Shown: positions 46,401 to 58,310 of the stretch, in pieces
Numbering within the stretch: position 1 is the stretch's first letter
Layout: each line of letters begins with the position of its first letter
From: Zingiber officinale
Lineage: Eukaryota > Streptophyta > Magnoliopsida > Zingiberales > Zingiberaceae
Length of the DNA: 64,000 nt
Direction: 5' to 3'
Assembly (NCBI RefSeq): GCF_018446385.1
Contig: NC_055998.1
Coordinates: 21,507,173-21,571,172 of the forward strand
Translations under genes and position numbers: made by a program
Notes under the pieces: model-generated
Told to the model about the DNA's origin: nothing
Seen by the model: only the letters and a program-made list of their open reading frames with translations
Databases searched by the model: none

Positions 46401-47170
46401 CCCCTTCCCTTTCTTTCCACGCGCGCGAGGTGGCTCCGATTTCCCCGATTCGCCTGTAAGAGACGACTCTCCCCGCCTTTTTCTCTTTTATTTTCCGACG
46501 TGGCGGCTCTTCCCTCTGTGCCCAGTCGACAGCTGCCTGCTGGCCGCTGCGTCGGAAACTGGTGAGCTGGCTATGACGGAGACACCATTTTGCCGAACGC
46601 TAGCCCTAGTTGTGTCGGTTGTCGCCAACAATTTGCTGACGGTTGTGCCGGATGCTGCTGTGCTGGCCTGTGCCGGTTGATAGCAGCAGTTCCTGCTTTC
46701 TACTTATTATATTTTTGATAAATTTTGTGCTAAATTATTTTTATTTTGTAAACAGATAACATTTGTTGCTCTTCTCCAGTTGACCTATACATCTTCAGGT
46801 ATAATTTAATAAATTGTATTTTATATTATTTAACATAGTTTAATTTAGATATATGTTATGTTCGTATATTAATTTGTAACAAAGTATAGTTTCTTTGTTT
46901 GTTTTTTTGTTTGTACGTTAATGTAAGCTAATTTTTAATTCTCAATTTATTAGTTTTAGGTGAAAATGTCTATGAACAAAGCTTGGATGTACAATCGATT
47001 AGAAAATGGATTTATTAGAGATGATTTTATTGCTGAAGTTGAAGAGTTTGTGAATTTTGCTAAGAGTCATCCAGAATGTATGAATGATGCTGAGTTATGG
47101 TGCCCGTGTAATCTTAAGAAATGTAGGAATAGAGACTTCCGTGATGAGGATACCGTGAAACACACATATG

Positions 47171-47836
47171 TGTTGGGGTTGTAAGGTTGCAAACATAGTC
47201 CCATATTGAAAACACATGGGAAAGATCGTGAGTTTATAAGAGAAAGATATTTCCATTGGTTTGAGGCATTTTGGATAGAACCCAAGAGCAAAACCATGAG
47301 GGCTTAGGCCCAAAGTGGATAATATCATACTATTGTGGAGATATCTAAATTCTTTTCGATCCTACAATTGGTATCAGAGTCCGGACTGCCAGAAGATTTA
47401 ACCACCGACTGTGCACAAGAGCTATGGTCTGATTGAACCATGTGGGTATAATATTGACCTCGAACAAAGGAAGTGGGGGTTCCTATGTTCGGATCAAGAG
47501 GACCAAACACCAGGTAGGAAGTCCTAGTTGCGGCTAGGCAAGGAAGTCCTAGTAGGTCGGGTGGACCGAGGGGCAGGAAGACCTGGTGCGTCGAGGATCG
47601 GACGTGGGAAACCTGTTGTCCTTTGTTTGAGGGGGGGATTGTTGGGGTTGCAAGATTGCAAATATAGTCCAATACTGAAAACACATGGGAAATATCATGA
47701 GTTTATAAGAGAAAAGATATCTCCATTGGCTTGAGGCCTTTTGGGGAGAGCCCAAGAGCAAAACCATGAGGGCTTAGACCCAAAGTGGATAATATCATAC
47801 CATTGTGGAAATATCTAAATTCTTTTCGATCCTACA
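47171..47836 (+). mobile_element. TRIM (miniature LTR retrotransposon), TSD ATATG
   Basis: LTRs 47171-47366 (196 bp) and 47640-47836 (197 bp) both run from TGTTGGGGTTG to TTTTCGATCCTACA. The primer site TTGGTATCAGAGT starts at 47368 and a polypurine tract TTGAGGGGGGGAT ends at 47639. Target duplication ATATG at 47166-47170 and 47837-47841. The 273-bp interior has no coding capacity. It sits in the first domain of the CACTA TNP2 gene. Confidence 0.95.
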
Positions 47837-50597
47837 ATATGTAGAAATGATTTTGTACCAAATTACTACAATTGGTATTATCATGGAGAGCCTTATTTTT
47901 ATGAATCAATTGGGCCTTTTGGTGGGTCGTCATCTGCCACAACTTTTACTGCTCCTAAATTATCAACTAATGATATTGCAATGCAATCAATGGTTCACGA
48001 TGCGATGAATGCTGCAGTTGATTATTCTAATATAGATGAAACACCAACACCTGAATTTCTGCAATTATATGAAATGTTAAAGGCTAGTGAAAGAAAAGTG
48101 TGGGAAGGCATTCCCTCTGGTCATTCTCAGTTATCAGCTACTGCAAGGTTATTGAATATGAAAGCAGAACATCATTTTTTAGAAAGATGTTACGATGACA
48201 TATGTCAATTGATGGCAGAATTGCTTCCTGCTGATAACATAATGACTGATAGTTTTTATAATACAAAGAAATTGGTCAGAAGTTTATGTTTGCCTATAGA
48301 GAAGATTGATTATTATATAAACAACTGCATGATATTTTGGAATGAAGATAATGATCTGCGTGAATGTAAAATCTGTACACACCCTCGTTATAAGCATGGT
48401 ACTCACATACCAGGGTGGAAGAAGAAAAAAATTACTTGGAAAGTAATGTATTATTTTTCGTTAACCGCTAGACTTCAACGTTTGTATGCATCTGCTGCTA
48501 CAGCTTGCCACATGATGTGGCATCATGAGCATGAGCACGATGAAGGTATAATGTGTCACCATTGTGATTCCCCTGCATGGAAAGATCTTGATGCTTTATT
48601 TCCCTTTTTTACAATGAAACCACGTAATGTGAGATTGGGAGGACTTTCCGTAGATGGATTTCAGCTATTTGGTCAGTCAAGGTAACAATATTCATCTTGG
48701 CTAGTTATATTAACACCGTACAATTTGCCGCTATGGATGTGTATGAAAGATGAATTTATGTTCCTTACAATACTTATTCCTGGTTCAATAAATCCCAAAG
48801 AGAAGATAGATATTTTCTTGCAACCTCTGATTGCCGAGTTGAATGAATTATGAAATGTAGATTCAGTGACTTATGACATTGTAAGTAAAACTAACTTTAG
48901 ATTGCATGTTGCATTATTATGGACAATCAGTAATTTTTCAGCATTCTTAATGTTGACGGAATGGAGCACAACTGGTAAATTAGCATGTCCACATTGCATG
49001 ACAGAGTCTGATGCATTTTCATTACTTTACAGTGGAAAAGTATCTTGATTTGATAATCACCGTAAATTTTTACCACTTGATCACTCTTTTAGGAGAAATA
49101 AGATTTTTTTAAAAAAAATATTGTAATCAGAAAACCTCCTCTAGTTCATGTTTCAGGTGAAGGAATCATTGAGCAAATAGATAATTATGGATTTCTACCA
49201 GTATCTCAATATGGTTTCGATGAGTTAAATAAATAATTGTTAGGATATGCAAGTGTGGTTGGAAGAAAAGGAGTATTTTTTTTGGAGTTACCATATTGGA
49301 AGTATCTACTTATTTGATATAATTTAGATGTTATGCATATTGAGAAAAATTTCTTTGATAATATTTTTAATACTGTGATGAACGTGCCTAGAAGAACTAA
49401 AGACATTGTAAAATCATGTGAAGAATTAAAGGAACTAGTTAATAGACTAGAGTTGCATCTGGATGAAACAACCAATAGATTTCTAAAAGCTTGTTATACA
49501 TTAACAAACTTTATGTAATTGGTTGAAAGAAATCAAATTTCTAGATGGGTATTCCTCAAATATGGCTCGATGCATGGATATAAATAGATTAAAGATATTT
49601 GGAATGAAAAGTCATGACTATCATGTATTCATACTAAGACTTATTTCAGTAGTTTTTCATGACTTATTTCCTTAAAATGTTTAGCAAGCACTCACTGAAT
49701 TGAGCCTATTTTTTAGAGATTTGACAACGAGGTGTATTATGATGGATGATATGCATCGGCTAGAAATAGACATTCCTCTTATATTATGTAAGTTGGAGCG
49801 CATATTTTCACCTAATTTTTTTGATTCAATGGAACATCTATCAGTGCATTTACAATACAAGGCACAAATAACAAGTCTTGTGCAGTATAGATAGATGTAT
49901 CCATTCGAAAGATTTTTGAGGAAATTAAAAAATAATGTTCACAATAAAGAAAGAGATGAGGGGTCAATATGTAATGCTTATTTGGTTGAAGAAGCATCTT
50001 CTTTCTGCTCCTATTATTTTGCTGATAGTGTGCAAACAAGACATTGCAAATGTCCTAGAAATTTTGATGATGCTAGTCAGCCGATAGACCCATAAATGCT
50101 TTCTATTTTCAAATTTCCTGGTAAGTCAATGGGTGCATCATTTTCTAGATGGTTAATCGAAGATGAATATTATGCTGCAAGAACATACATACTCTTAAAT
50201 TGTGAAGAGGTAAACCATACATAAAGTAAGTTAACTTTTCTAATTAAACATTTATTCATTCTTAAATATCTTTCTTGATATCCCAATATTTATATAATTA
50301 CCTTCTTTCCTAGTTTGTACGAACAACAACTATATCTACAAAATCCATCAATTGGTGCAAGTGAGGTAGCTACAAAGTTAGAGACTGAATTTACATTATA
50401 GTATGATAGGATAATGAGTATTGCATCATGACCCTCCGTAAAATTAAGGTATATTCTGGTTACTATGTTAATGACCTTAAATTTCACGTGGCATAATGAG
50501 ATTCACGGAGATTAATTTATAATTCTGGTGTTTACGTCAAAGGATCTATCGACAACAATAATACTGAGTTTGATTACTATGGTAGACTTGAAGAAAT

Positions 50598-53500
50598 TGT
50601 AACGTCCGCCCCTCTGCTAGGGTGGGGTTGCGGGAACATACATGCATATTAATCTATTTCTAAAGCAGCGGAAGTATTTATTAATATATTCTTTTATGTT
50701 TTTAAATTATTTTTCTTTTTGACACCAATAACTAATTATCTAACCATTTATAATCATATGAGCATGTTAAGCATAATTTGGAATTTAAAAAGTCATGATA
50801 TCAATTTCCAACATAAGCATGAATAAGTATTATGTAATCATGCAAAACATTAACATAAGATAGACATAGTTCATATCAAGCATAAATTAACATAAGTAGA
50901 TCTTTTTCCTTAGCCGAGCCACTACCACACACATCTCTTGCCCCTCCTGCTATTCCCTTAGTTTATCTATCCTTTACCTTTATCTGCGGTATAAGGAAAG
51001 TAAGCTATCACACAGGCTTAGTAAGATCCTTTCCTACTCACAAAAACCATGTATCATAGCATAATCACATAAGCATATAGCATGGAGACATAATAATCTA
51101 AAACATCATATCATGTAAAAGAGCATCATAACATATCATATCATATCATTCTATAAACAAAATATCATGTCATATCATATCATAAAAGAGCATCATGTCA
51201 TATTATATCATATCATAAAGGAGCATCATGTCATATCATATCATATCATATCATAAAGAAAAAGAGCATCATGTCATATCATATCATATCATAAAGAAAA
51301 ATATGCAAGATGTCTTTTAAAAACATGCGTTATGTCATGTACAAGATGTCTTTTAAAAACAATATCATATAATACTTAAATATAATCTCAACATGAGGGC
51401 CCGACTATGTACCACATAACATAAATGCGCGCAATCCCTAGGACGGGGTAGCTAATCCCGAACCTACTAGGGAACTAGGTCCGTACTACGTCCGTCGACC
51501 TAGGGGCGAACTAAGGAGCCCATCCCTTGGACACTAAGGTCCGGTACAAGCCACATAAAAAGTAAAGTAGCATGTCATATTTACTTATCATATCATGAAG
51601 AGTGCTCTTAGTCCCAACTAATAGGGAAGCAACTCTTAGGCCTTTACTTGTCAGATCATAAAGAGTGCTCTTAGTCCCAACTAATAGGGAAGCATCTCTT
51701 AGGCCTTTACTTGTCATATCATAAAGCATGCATACTTGAGCATATAGCCCATCATAAGAGTCATTATCATGCATGATTCATAAACATACATAAATGAGAA
51801 TATGACATATCATAGGGAAACATAATCATGCATGGAAAAACATTAACTAGCATCTCCTAATTCATATCATAGCATGTGAGACACATAGTAAATCATAATT
51901 AGGTTTCTAACCCTAATTCCATGGAGTGGCCGAAACATGCAAGGTATTGTCCTAGGTTACAAGTAGCATAAAAGCATTTGAACCCTAAATCAACTTCATA
52001 GCACTTATCACAAGGAACATCATGAGCATAGTTAGTTTAGGTTCTAAGCTTCCTAGGTCCTTTAATCTTGTTATGGTCGAAACTTGCCAAGCATAAATCT
52101 AGGTTACAAACAACATGAAAGCATGTGAACCCTAAACCAACTTCATAACACTTATCATAAGAAACATCATGAACATGTTTAGTTTAGGTTCTAAGCTTCC
52201 TAGGTCCTTTAATCTTGTTATGGCCGAAACTTACCAAGCATAATTCTAGGTTACAAACAACATAAAAACATGTGAACCCTAAACCAATTTCATATCATAT
52301 ATCATAAGGAACATTATGAGCATATTTAGTTTAGGTTCTATGCTTCCTAGGTATTTTAATCATGTTATGGCCGAATGTTTAAGGAGCTTGAAACTAAGTC
52401 TAAGCAACATACAAGCATAAGAATATCAAGCTAACTTCATATCATATCCTAAGGAAAACCATGAGCATGTTAGATTTGATTTTTAAGCTTTCTTAGACCC
52501 TTAATCTCATCATGGCCGAAACCCTAAAGTGGGATGCATCTAGGTTCCAAGCAACATGCAAGCATGAAAACACTAAGAAATCTTCATACCATATCATAAA
52601 GAAAGTCATGAGCATGATAGATTAAATTTTAAACTCTCCTAGGCCTTCATTTCTATCATGGCCAAAACCTACTAGGCATAGATCTAGGTTATAAGCAGCA
52701 TAAAGAAGAAAAACATTAGAATTCTAAACAGAACTCATATCCTAAGTTACATATCATAAGGGACATCGTGAGCATGTTTAGTTAGGTCTTAAACTTTCCT
52801 AGGTCTTCTTTTCATGCCTTGGTCGAAAGTTTAAGGAACATGAATCTAAGTTCTAAGCAATGTACAAGCATAAGAACACTAAACTAATCTCCTATCATAG
52901 GGTATATATCATAAGAAACATAGTGAGCATGTTTAGTTTAGGTCTTAAGCTTCCTTAAGTTTTTTTCTTTGTACTTTTGGTGGCCGAAAGTTTCAAGAAG
53001 CAACCCTAAATTTTTAAGCAATCTAAACTCATGGAAAAACACATGAACTACTTGTACCACAGGTGAGGGGATACTTACATCCTCTTGCTTGGTTTTTCTT
53101 AAAAGAAGGTACCCTTGTGAAGAGGAAGAAGGAAGCTTCTCCTTCTAGTTTTCCCTTTTGCTTCTCTTGCTTGTAAGGAGTAGATCTTGAGGACTCCTTC
53201 TTGTGAATTAGTTTTCTTAGGGAGAAAACCTTAGCTTGGATTCAGAAATGGGAGAGGGGAGAGTTTTAGGTCTCGGTGGAGGAGGAAAGAGGAGAAAGAA
53301 GGAGGAGGAAGAAGAAGGAGGAAGAAGTAGCCAAACTTTCTTTCTCTTCTCTTCTCTCATTCCTATTTATTCTCAATGAGGGAAGAAAATGTCCCAATTC
53401 ATCCCCTTGATTCCTCTATTCCCTCATCCTCATTCATTCTCACGAAAATAGAAAGAAGAAAGAAGAAAACAACTTGTCTTTTGCTTGCTTCTTCTCTTAA

Positions 53501-53778
53501 CCAAGAGAAAGAGGAGGAAAGCTACTTGACTTTTTCTTGCTTCCTTACTTAATCATACTCTTACTTTTAACTACAATTTTCATTCCTTGCTAATCATATA
53601 TCATTCATGACTCTATTGGTTATCATACACCAATTTAGCTTCATCTATTATGAGGGGTTCAAGGTTCAAGCCTTAACTTCTCTCTCTTTTTATTTCTTTT
53701 TGGTTCTATTTCCCTTTTCTTTTTATTCCAAAAGAGAATACTCATATGTGTAGCTAAAAATATTTCGTGGGTGTTACA
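50598..53778 (-). mobile_element. Solo LTR of a gypsy element, TSD GAAAT
   Basis: 3181 bp from TGTAACGTCC to GGGTGTTACA, flanked by GAAAT at 50593-50597 and 53779-53783. It has no primer site, interior or second LTR, so it is what remains after recombination between two LTRs. It shares GAGCCCATCCCTTGGAC, GGTAGCTAATCCC and GGTCCGGTAC in the same order with the chromovirus LTRs, so it is a relative in the same orientation. Contains CATATCATATCAT repeats at 51110-51300 and a 70-bp tandem duplication at 51600-51725. Confidence 0.93.
51050..51310. repeat. CATATCATATCAT-type low-complexity repeat in the solo LTR
   Basis: Repeated (CATAT) and ATCATGTCATATCATATCATA units with AAAGAGC linkers, expanded irregularly. 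Confidence 0.85.
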
Positions 53779-54539
53779 GAAATTATAGAGATTGAATATC
53801 CCGCATTACCAATAAAGAGGTGTGTGTTGTTTAAATGTTCATAGTATGATCCGACCCAAGAATAGGTACTAGAATACATCCAAAATATAATTTAATTGAG
53901 GTTAATGCAAACAAAGGATTCAACAAGTTTGAGCCTTTTATTTTTGAAATATAAATGGGTCAAGTTTTCTATCTTGAATACCCTACGAAGAGAAGAAGAA
54001 CTAGTGAATGGTTGTCTGTTTGTTAAATCAAATCTCGCTCGACCCTAGAGATGTCAAACACAGTCACTCCTCAAAACCATGATGCATTTCAGAATGATGA
54101 AGTGGAGAGATATTTAGTTGATTTACAACTCCAATGTACTTCTCAATTACTTGTAGATGTTAATGTCACTTATGAAGAGATAGATGATGGAGAGATGTCC
54201 AACAGTGAGGATGAAGTTGAACTAAGCTCATCTAGCGATGAGGACATAGAAACTGTTAATGTTGATTAGTCAGATGTTAATAATGATTAAGTATTAATAT
54301 TATTATTCATCAAGTAAGTTATGCTTCCATATTGTTTTGTATTTATATTATTATATTTTTAAACCTTATTATGATGTGTTGCAATGTTATTTTGTAGATA
54401 TCATTATAGTAGAGCAATAGCCTGTAGCATCTTGTGGCTACAAGGTTCTTAGAGTTATTGGGGACTCGTAAGTATTTTTTCTTATTAATAATTCAAGTTC
54501 ATATAAAATATATTTCTCATAACTTAATATTATTTCGTG

Positions 54540-55980
54540 CAAGTTCAGTCCTGATGGACACCAAGTTACCACATATATCACTGGAAAATTCAAGGAATGA
54601 GTTTGCGCGTCTGGTACTACATGGAGGCATGTAGACCAGGAGATGAAGTTATTTTATTATAATGAATTTTTGGTAAGTAAATTTAATATATTTGATATTC
54701 TATAATATAGTTTTCATTTAAACTAAATATTTAATTTATAATTACAGAAAAGATATACATGGGAGGACGAGCAAGAAGAGCAATTTAAAGCTACATGGAA
54801 TACTTACTATGCCAAACTGTACAGAGATCATATGTATTATATGAGAAAGAAGGGCACTAGGCCTTCGTATGTTTCTGAGGTGATATAGAGTGCATGGATG
54901 GCCACCTGGGCTGCAGAAAGGTGACAAGCAAATGTTGAAAAGACAAAAGCAAATAGAAATACAGAGCCAGATGGCCCGAGCACCAAAATCGCTCGGCATA
55001 CGTCAGGATCCAGATCTATTATTGAGCATACCATGGATCTGGTGAGTATAATTTATCCAAACTTTATATTTATTACCAAACTTATATAATTTTATCCAAA
55101 ATTATTTTGAATGTAGGAACGTGAGCTTGCCCGACAACCCACATGTATGGAGGTATTTTTCAAGGTGGCAAAAGGCGAATATGCTCGCCCCCGTCAACCC
55201 GTCCCAAGGCCAACACGGAGGAGGTAAATCACGGACATCTACTAGCTTTTGGAATAGTGACTAGCACATAAGGGAGACATTTACCTCGGCTTTGCCGAGA
55301 TTCGAACCCCAGACTTCATGGTAGCAACACCTCATGCACTAGCCACTAGACCCATCCGAGGACTATGGAGGTCTTTTTCAAGATCCAGAAGAAAAAGGAT
55401 GGGTCATTTGTTGATTCTTGATCTCAGACTCTATATGTAAGATTATTAACTTTATTACGTTTGTTCATTTCTATCCTGGTTAGTATTTGGTAATACTAAT
55501 TAAATTTGATATTATATTTTTGTATATAACAACAAATGACAGAAAGAGTGGCTCAGACATCTCAGCCATCAGCTGAGAGGGAAGAGTCATAGTCTCTATC
55601 CACCAACGCTTTAAATGAGATTTATTATAATGTTGTCGGTGGAAGGATAAAATACTCTACCCTCTACGACCTTGGTTCTCAAGCCAAAGTTGCATTTGAT
55701 TTATGAGGAATTCGGTAGGCCATGCTAGTTCCTCTTCTTCTAATGAGATGCAGTCTTTAAGACATGAAAATCAAGAACTGCGCACTTAATTGAAATCAAT
55801 GGACCAGAGGATGGCCGACATGGATTAGTGGAGAGCTGATGAGGAGAAGAAGAGAGCTGAATGTGACAAAAGTAATGAAGCTCTCATGGCCTAGATGCGA
55901 GTGATCGTAGCTAATTTCACTCAGGCATCACATGATTTTGAGTCATAGGAGACTCAAGATCCATTAGACAGTGATGATTA
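54540..55980 (+). pseudogene. CACTA accessory transposase gene (Ptta/En/Spm, transposase-24-like), broken
   Basis: Pieces in order: MDTKLPHISLENSRNEFARLV (54551 on), YTWEDEQEEQFKATWNTYYAKLY (about 54751), an intervening run with stops, RELARQPTCMEVFFK (to 55164), the SINE insertion, then EVFFKIQKKKDGSFVD (55364-55420). The order RELxRxPT-EVFxxxHxKKDGxFVD is the signature of this family, which accompanies TNP2. Further downstream QSLRHENQELRT and DMRVIVANF-like pieces suggest a coiled coil. Several stops; not functional. Confidence 0.8.
55165..55363 (-). mobile_element. tRNA-derived SINE, copy 2, inside the transposase gene
   Basis: About 199 bp, minus strand, with B-box GGTTCGAATCTC and an A-box-like GGCTAGTGCATGAGG. 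Target duplication of 19 bp: TATGGAGGTATTTTTCAAG (55146-55164) and TATGGAGGTCTTTTTCAAG (55364-55382), one change. It interrupts the EVFFK motif exactly, so the coding sequence is repeated on both sides. Confidence 0.9.
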
Positions 55981-56042
55981 GTTTTTTTGAGGTATGTTCA
56001 ACTACATTTTAGTTTTTTATTTATCATATATAGACCATGGTA

Positions 56043-56206
56043 GAAGGGGAGCCTTGACGTAACGGTAAAGTTATTGCTTTGTGACCAAAAGGTCACGGGT
56101 TCGAATCCTAGAAACAACTTCTTGTAAAAAATAGGGTAAGGTTGCGTACAATGGATCCTTCCCCGGGACCCCGCATAGCGAGAGCTTCATGCACCGGGCT
56201 GCCCTT
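56043..56206 (+). mobile_element. Au SINE
   Basis: GGGAGCCTTGACGTAACGG, GGTTCGAATCC (B box) and CTTCATGCACCGGGCTGCCC match the Au SINE family known from many plants. It is about 164 bp. Target duplication of 17 bp: ATATATAGACCATGGTA (56026-56042) and ATATATAGATCGTGGTA (56207-56223), two changes. It lies in the CACTA element downstream of its second gene. Confidence 0.92.
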
Positions 56207-56869
56207 ATATATAGATCGTGGTAATATATTTATTTTGTTTTGATATTATAATAAACTCATTTCTAAATATTTTATTACTATATGTTTCAGGAGTTATGTT
56301 CGGTTCTATTTACATATTGGCTCTTCATATCATCATATGCTCATTTTTTGTTCAGGCATCATTTTATTATAAATAAAATTCGTTATACATATATGCAAAA
56401 ATATTTATTTATACATCAACATGATCATTTGATATTTATCTTTCGACATGATTTTCTCTATTATCTTGCGTTTTTGTATTATTTGGAGTATTTTTTATTA
56501 CGGTATGCATTCTGTAAACTTGAATTTATATATGAATATTTGTATTTGTATTTGTATTCTGCAGAATTGTTTAGTTTAGATGATTTTGATTGTTTTTAAT
56601 AGTATAAATGTTAGTTTATTTATCCTTATATGTTTGTATGAAGAAGAATGAATGAATTGTTAGGATGTATGGATTTTATTTTTATGCGTGGATTTTGTAA
56701 GTGTGATTGTTTGTATGTGATTGTTATATGATGTATGTGTGGACAATATTTTTGTATGTGTGAATTGTATGTAATGGATTATAATGTCATCGTCTGTGAT
56801 GGTTTTGGATATTTAGAAATTGTAAATAGGGCAAGCACGAAAGCATATTGCACCTGTGTATTTTTTTGT

Positions 56870-57370
56870 TTACCGACAGAATATAATTTCCGTCGGTAAT
56901 TATTGAAAAAATTTCTCGATACATTACCGACGAAAAAACTCATTTCCATCGGTATTTACCAATGGAAACCTCTATTCCGTCGATATTTACCGACGAAAAT
57001 ATGAGTTTCGTCGGTAAATATCGACGAAAACCTCTATTTTGTCGGTAACTACCGATGGAAACCTATGCTCCGTTGGTAAATACCGACGGAATAGAGGTTT
57101 CCATCGGTATTTACCGACAGAATAGAGGTTTCCGTCGGTATTTACCGACGGAATAGAGGTTTTCATCGGTAATCTATTTAACTGTCGGGCTCGGTTGGCT
57201 TACACTGTTCTGGCGTTATTATCGACGGAAAGCTAGTCTGTCGGTAGAATATTACCAACGGAATAACATATTATGTCGTAATCCCGTTTTCGACAAATCA
57301 GCTACCAACACCTATAATTCCTTTGGTAATCTGTCAGTAAGGTCATATTCTGATGGAATTTTGTCGGATA
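56870..57370. repeat. Right subterminal repeats of the CACTA element
   Basis: About fifteen copies of (T)TACCGACGGAA-type words and their complements, with CTCTATTCCGTCGGTA and GGTTTCCATCGGTATTTACC units. Denser and longer than the left set, as is usual. Confidence 0.88.
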
Positions 57371-57406
57371 TTTTTATCGATAATCTTGATTATTTTTGTA
57401 GTGATA

Positions 57407-57840
57407 GAGGAGAAAAACATAGAAGATAGAAAGAAAATTCTTCTAACTTGTGTGTGTATTTGTGCCTATAGGAGCATACTCTTATTTATATTATCTTGGT
57501 GGAGAGAAACACCTCGCCAATGTTGCATTCTTTACATCCCCTATCACTCACGATCGAGTTGAGTAAATGTCACATCATCCCACGTCCTTCGCTTTTTCTG
57601 CCACCATGTTCGACCCACAATCGAGTTGCGGGGATGCCACCTCATCTTATGTCCTTCACTTTTTCTACCACCCATGTTCAACCAATGATCGAGTTGCAGG
57701 GATGCCATGTCACTCCACATCCTCCACTTTTTCCACCACCCATGTTTGGACACGTCTCGTGGTCCCACATTTGCCGCATATTTGGTTGTCCACGCCCTCC
57801 ATAATCCAGTTCATAAAGTGAAGGCACTTGGACTAATCGA
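57407..57840. repeat. Spacer with a 67-bp tandem repeat, three units
   Basis: ATCGAGTTG...CATGTT units start at 57553, 57620 and 57688 (67-68 bp period). Phrases CATCCCACGTCC / ATCTTATGTCC / ACTCCACATCC recur in register. The rest is ordinary spacer without a supported gene. Confidence 0.75.
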
Positions 57841-57852
57841 CTGTCGGGCATT

Positions 57853-58065
57853 CAACGTGGCAAAAGGTGACTATGCTCGTCCTCAGTGCCCCCGCTAATC
57901 TATCCCAGAACCAACACGGAGGAGATAAATCACATATGACTACTAGCCTTTGAAATAGTGATTGATGCATGAGGGAGACATTTACCTCGGCTATGTCAAG
58001 ATTTGAACCCCAGACCTCATGGTAGCAGCACCTTATGCGCTAGCCACTAGACTGTCTTGAGGGGA
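57853..58065 (-). mobile_element. tRNA-derived SINE, copy 3
   Basis: Same family and orientation as 11666 and 55165. Target duplication of 15 bp: CGACTGTCGGGCATT (57838-57852) and CGACTGTCCGGCATT (58066-58080), one change. The B box reads GGTTCAAATCTT here, more diverged. Confidence 0.85.
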
Positions 58066-58080
58066 CGACTGTCCGGCATT

Positions 58081-58310
58081 TGAGGAGCTGGGGATGGTTG
58101 AGCACCGAGGAGACGGGAGTGACTAGGTGTCAAGGAGCCAGAAATGATTGAGCGTCGAGGAGTTGGGACTAGCCGATTCTTGAGGAGCCGAGAGTAGTTG
58201 GGCGTCAAGTAGCCGAGAGTGACTGAGCGTCGAAGAGTTGGGAGTAGCTGATTCTTGAGGAGTTGGGAGTGACTAGGCGTCGAGGAGCCGAGAGTTAAGG
58301 TCCTGTGAGG
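58081..58310. repeat. Irregular GAGGAGCCGAGAGTGACTGAGCGTC tandem repeats
   Basis: Units of about 25-35 bp built on GAGGAG(C/T)(C/T)G(G/A)GAGT(G/A)(A/G)(C/T)T and GCGTCGAGGAG. The 102-codon minus frame across them is a repeat translation. Confidence 0.8.

Larger units (their letters stand above)
46966..54267 (+). pseudogene. CACTA TNP2-like transposase, interrupted
   Basis: Begins MSMNKAWMYNRLENGFI with the transposase-associated domain, including WCPCNLKKCRN (46966-47165). The frame is then broken by the TRIM and continues at 47842 in another frame with YYNWYYHGEP. 47981-48685 has the central transposase domain with TARLQRLYAS, HHEHEHDEG, DSPAWKDLD and RNVRLGGLS, then a stop. 48700-49500 holds further pieces (TGKLACPHCM, LDVMHIEKNF) with many stops. 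49700-50220 is DUF4218-like (IPLILCKLERIFSPNFFDSMEHL, RYMYPFERFLRKLKN with a stop inside). DUF4216-like EFDYYGRLEEI is split at 50597 by the solo LTR and resumes at 53784 as IEIEYPALPIKR. The tail 54051-54267 is acidic. TNP2 is the catalytic transposase of this superfamily; this copy is dead. Confidence 0.9.
46153..57403 (+). mobile_element. CACTA (En/Spm) DNA transposon, complete ends, decayed genes, TSD ATA
   Basis: Starts CACTACAAAAA and ends TTTTTGTAGTG, with ATA at 46150-46152 and 57404-57406, the 3-bp duplication typical of CACTA elements. Subterminal repeats of TTACCGACGGAA and its complement cluster at 46180-46400 and 56870-57370, the expected binding sites of the element's regulatory protein. 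Two gene remnants, TNP2-like (46966-54267) and an En/Spm transposase-24-like gene (about 54540-55980), run in the same direction. Four later insertions lie inside: TRIM, solo gypsy LTR, SINE and Au SINE. Size 11,251 bp including them. Confidence 0.95.

Noticed and set aside
51000-51310. CRISPR-like array from CATATCATATCAT repeats
   Set aside because: Plant nuclear DNA, irregular short-unit slippage without unique spacers of constant length.
57353-57562. 69-codon frame at the right CACTA end
   Set aside because: Crosses the element border and has no family resemblance.
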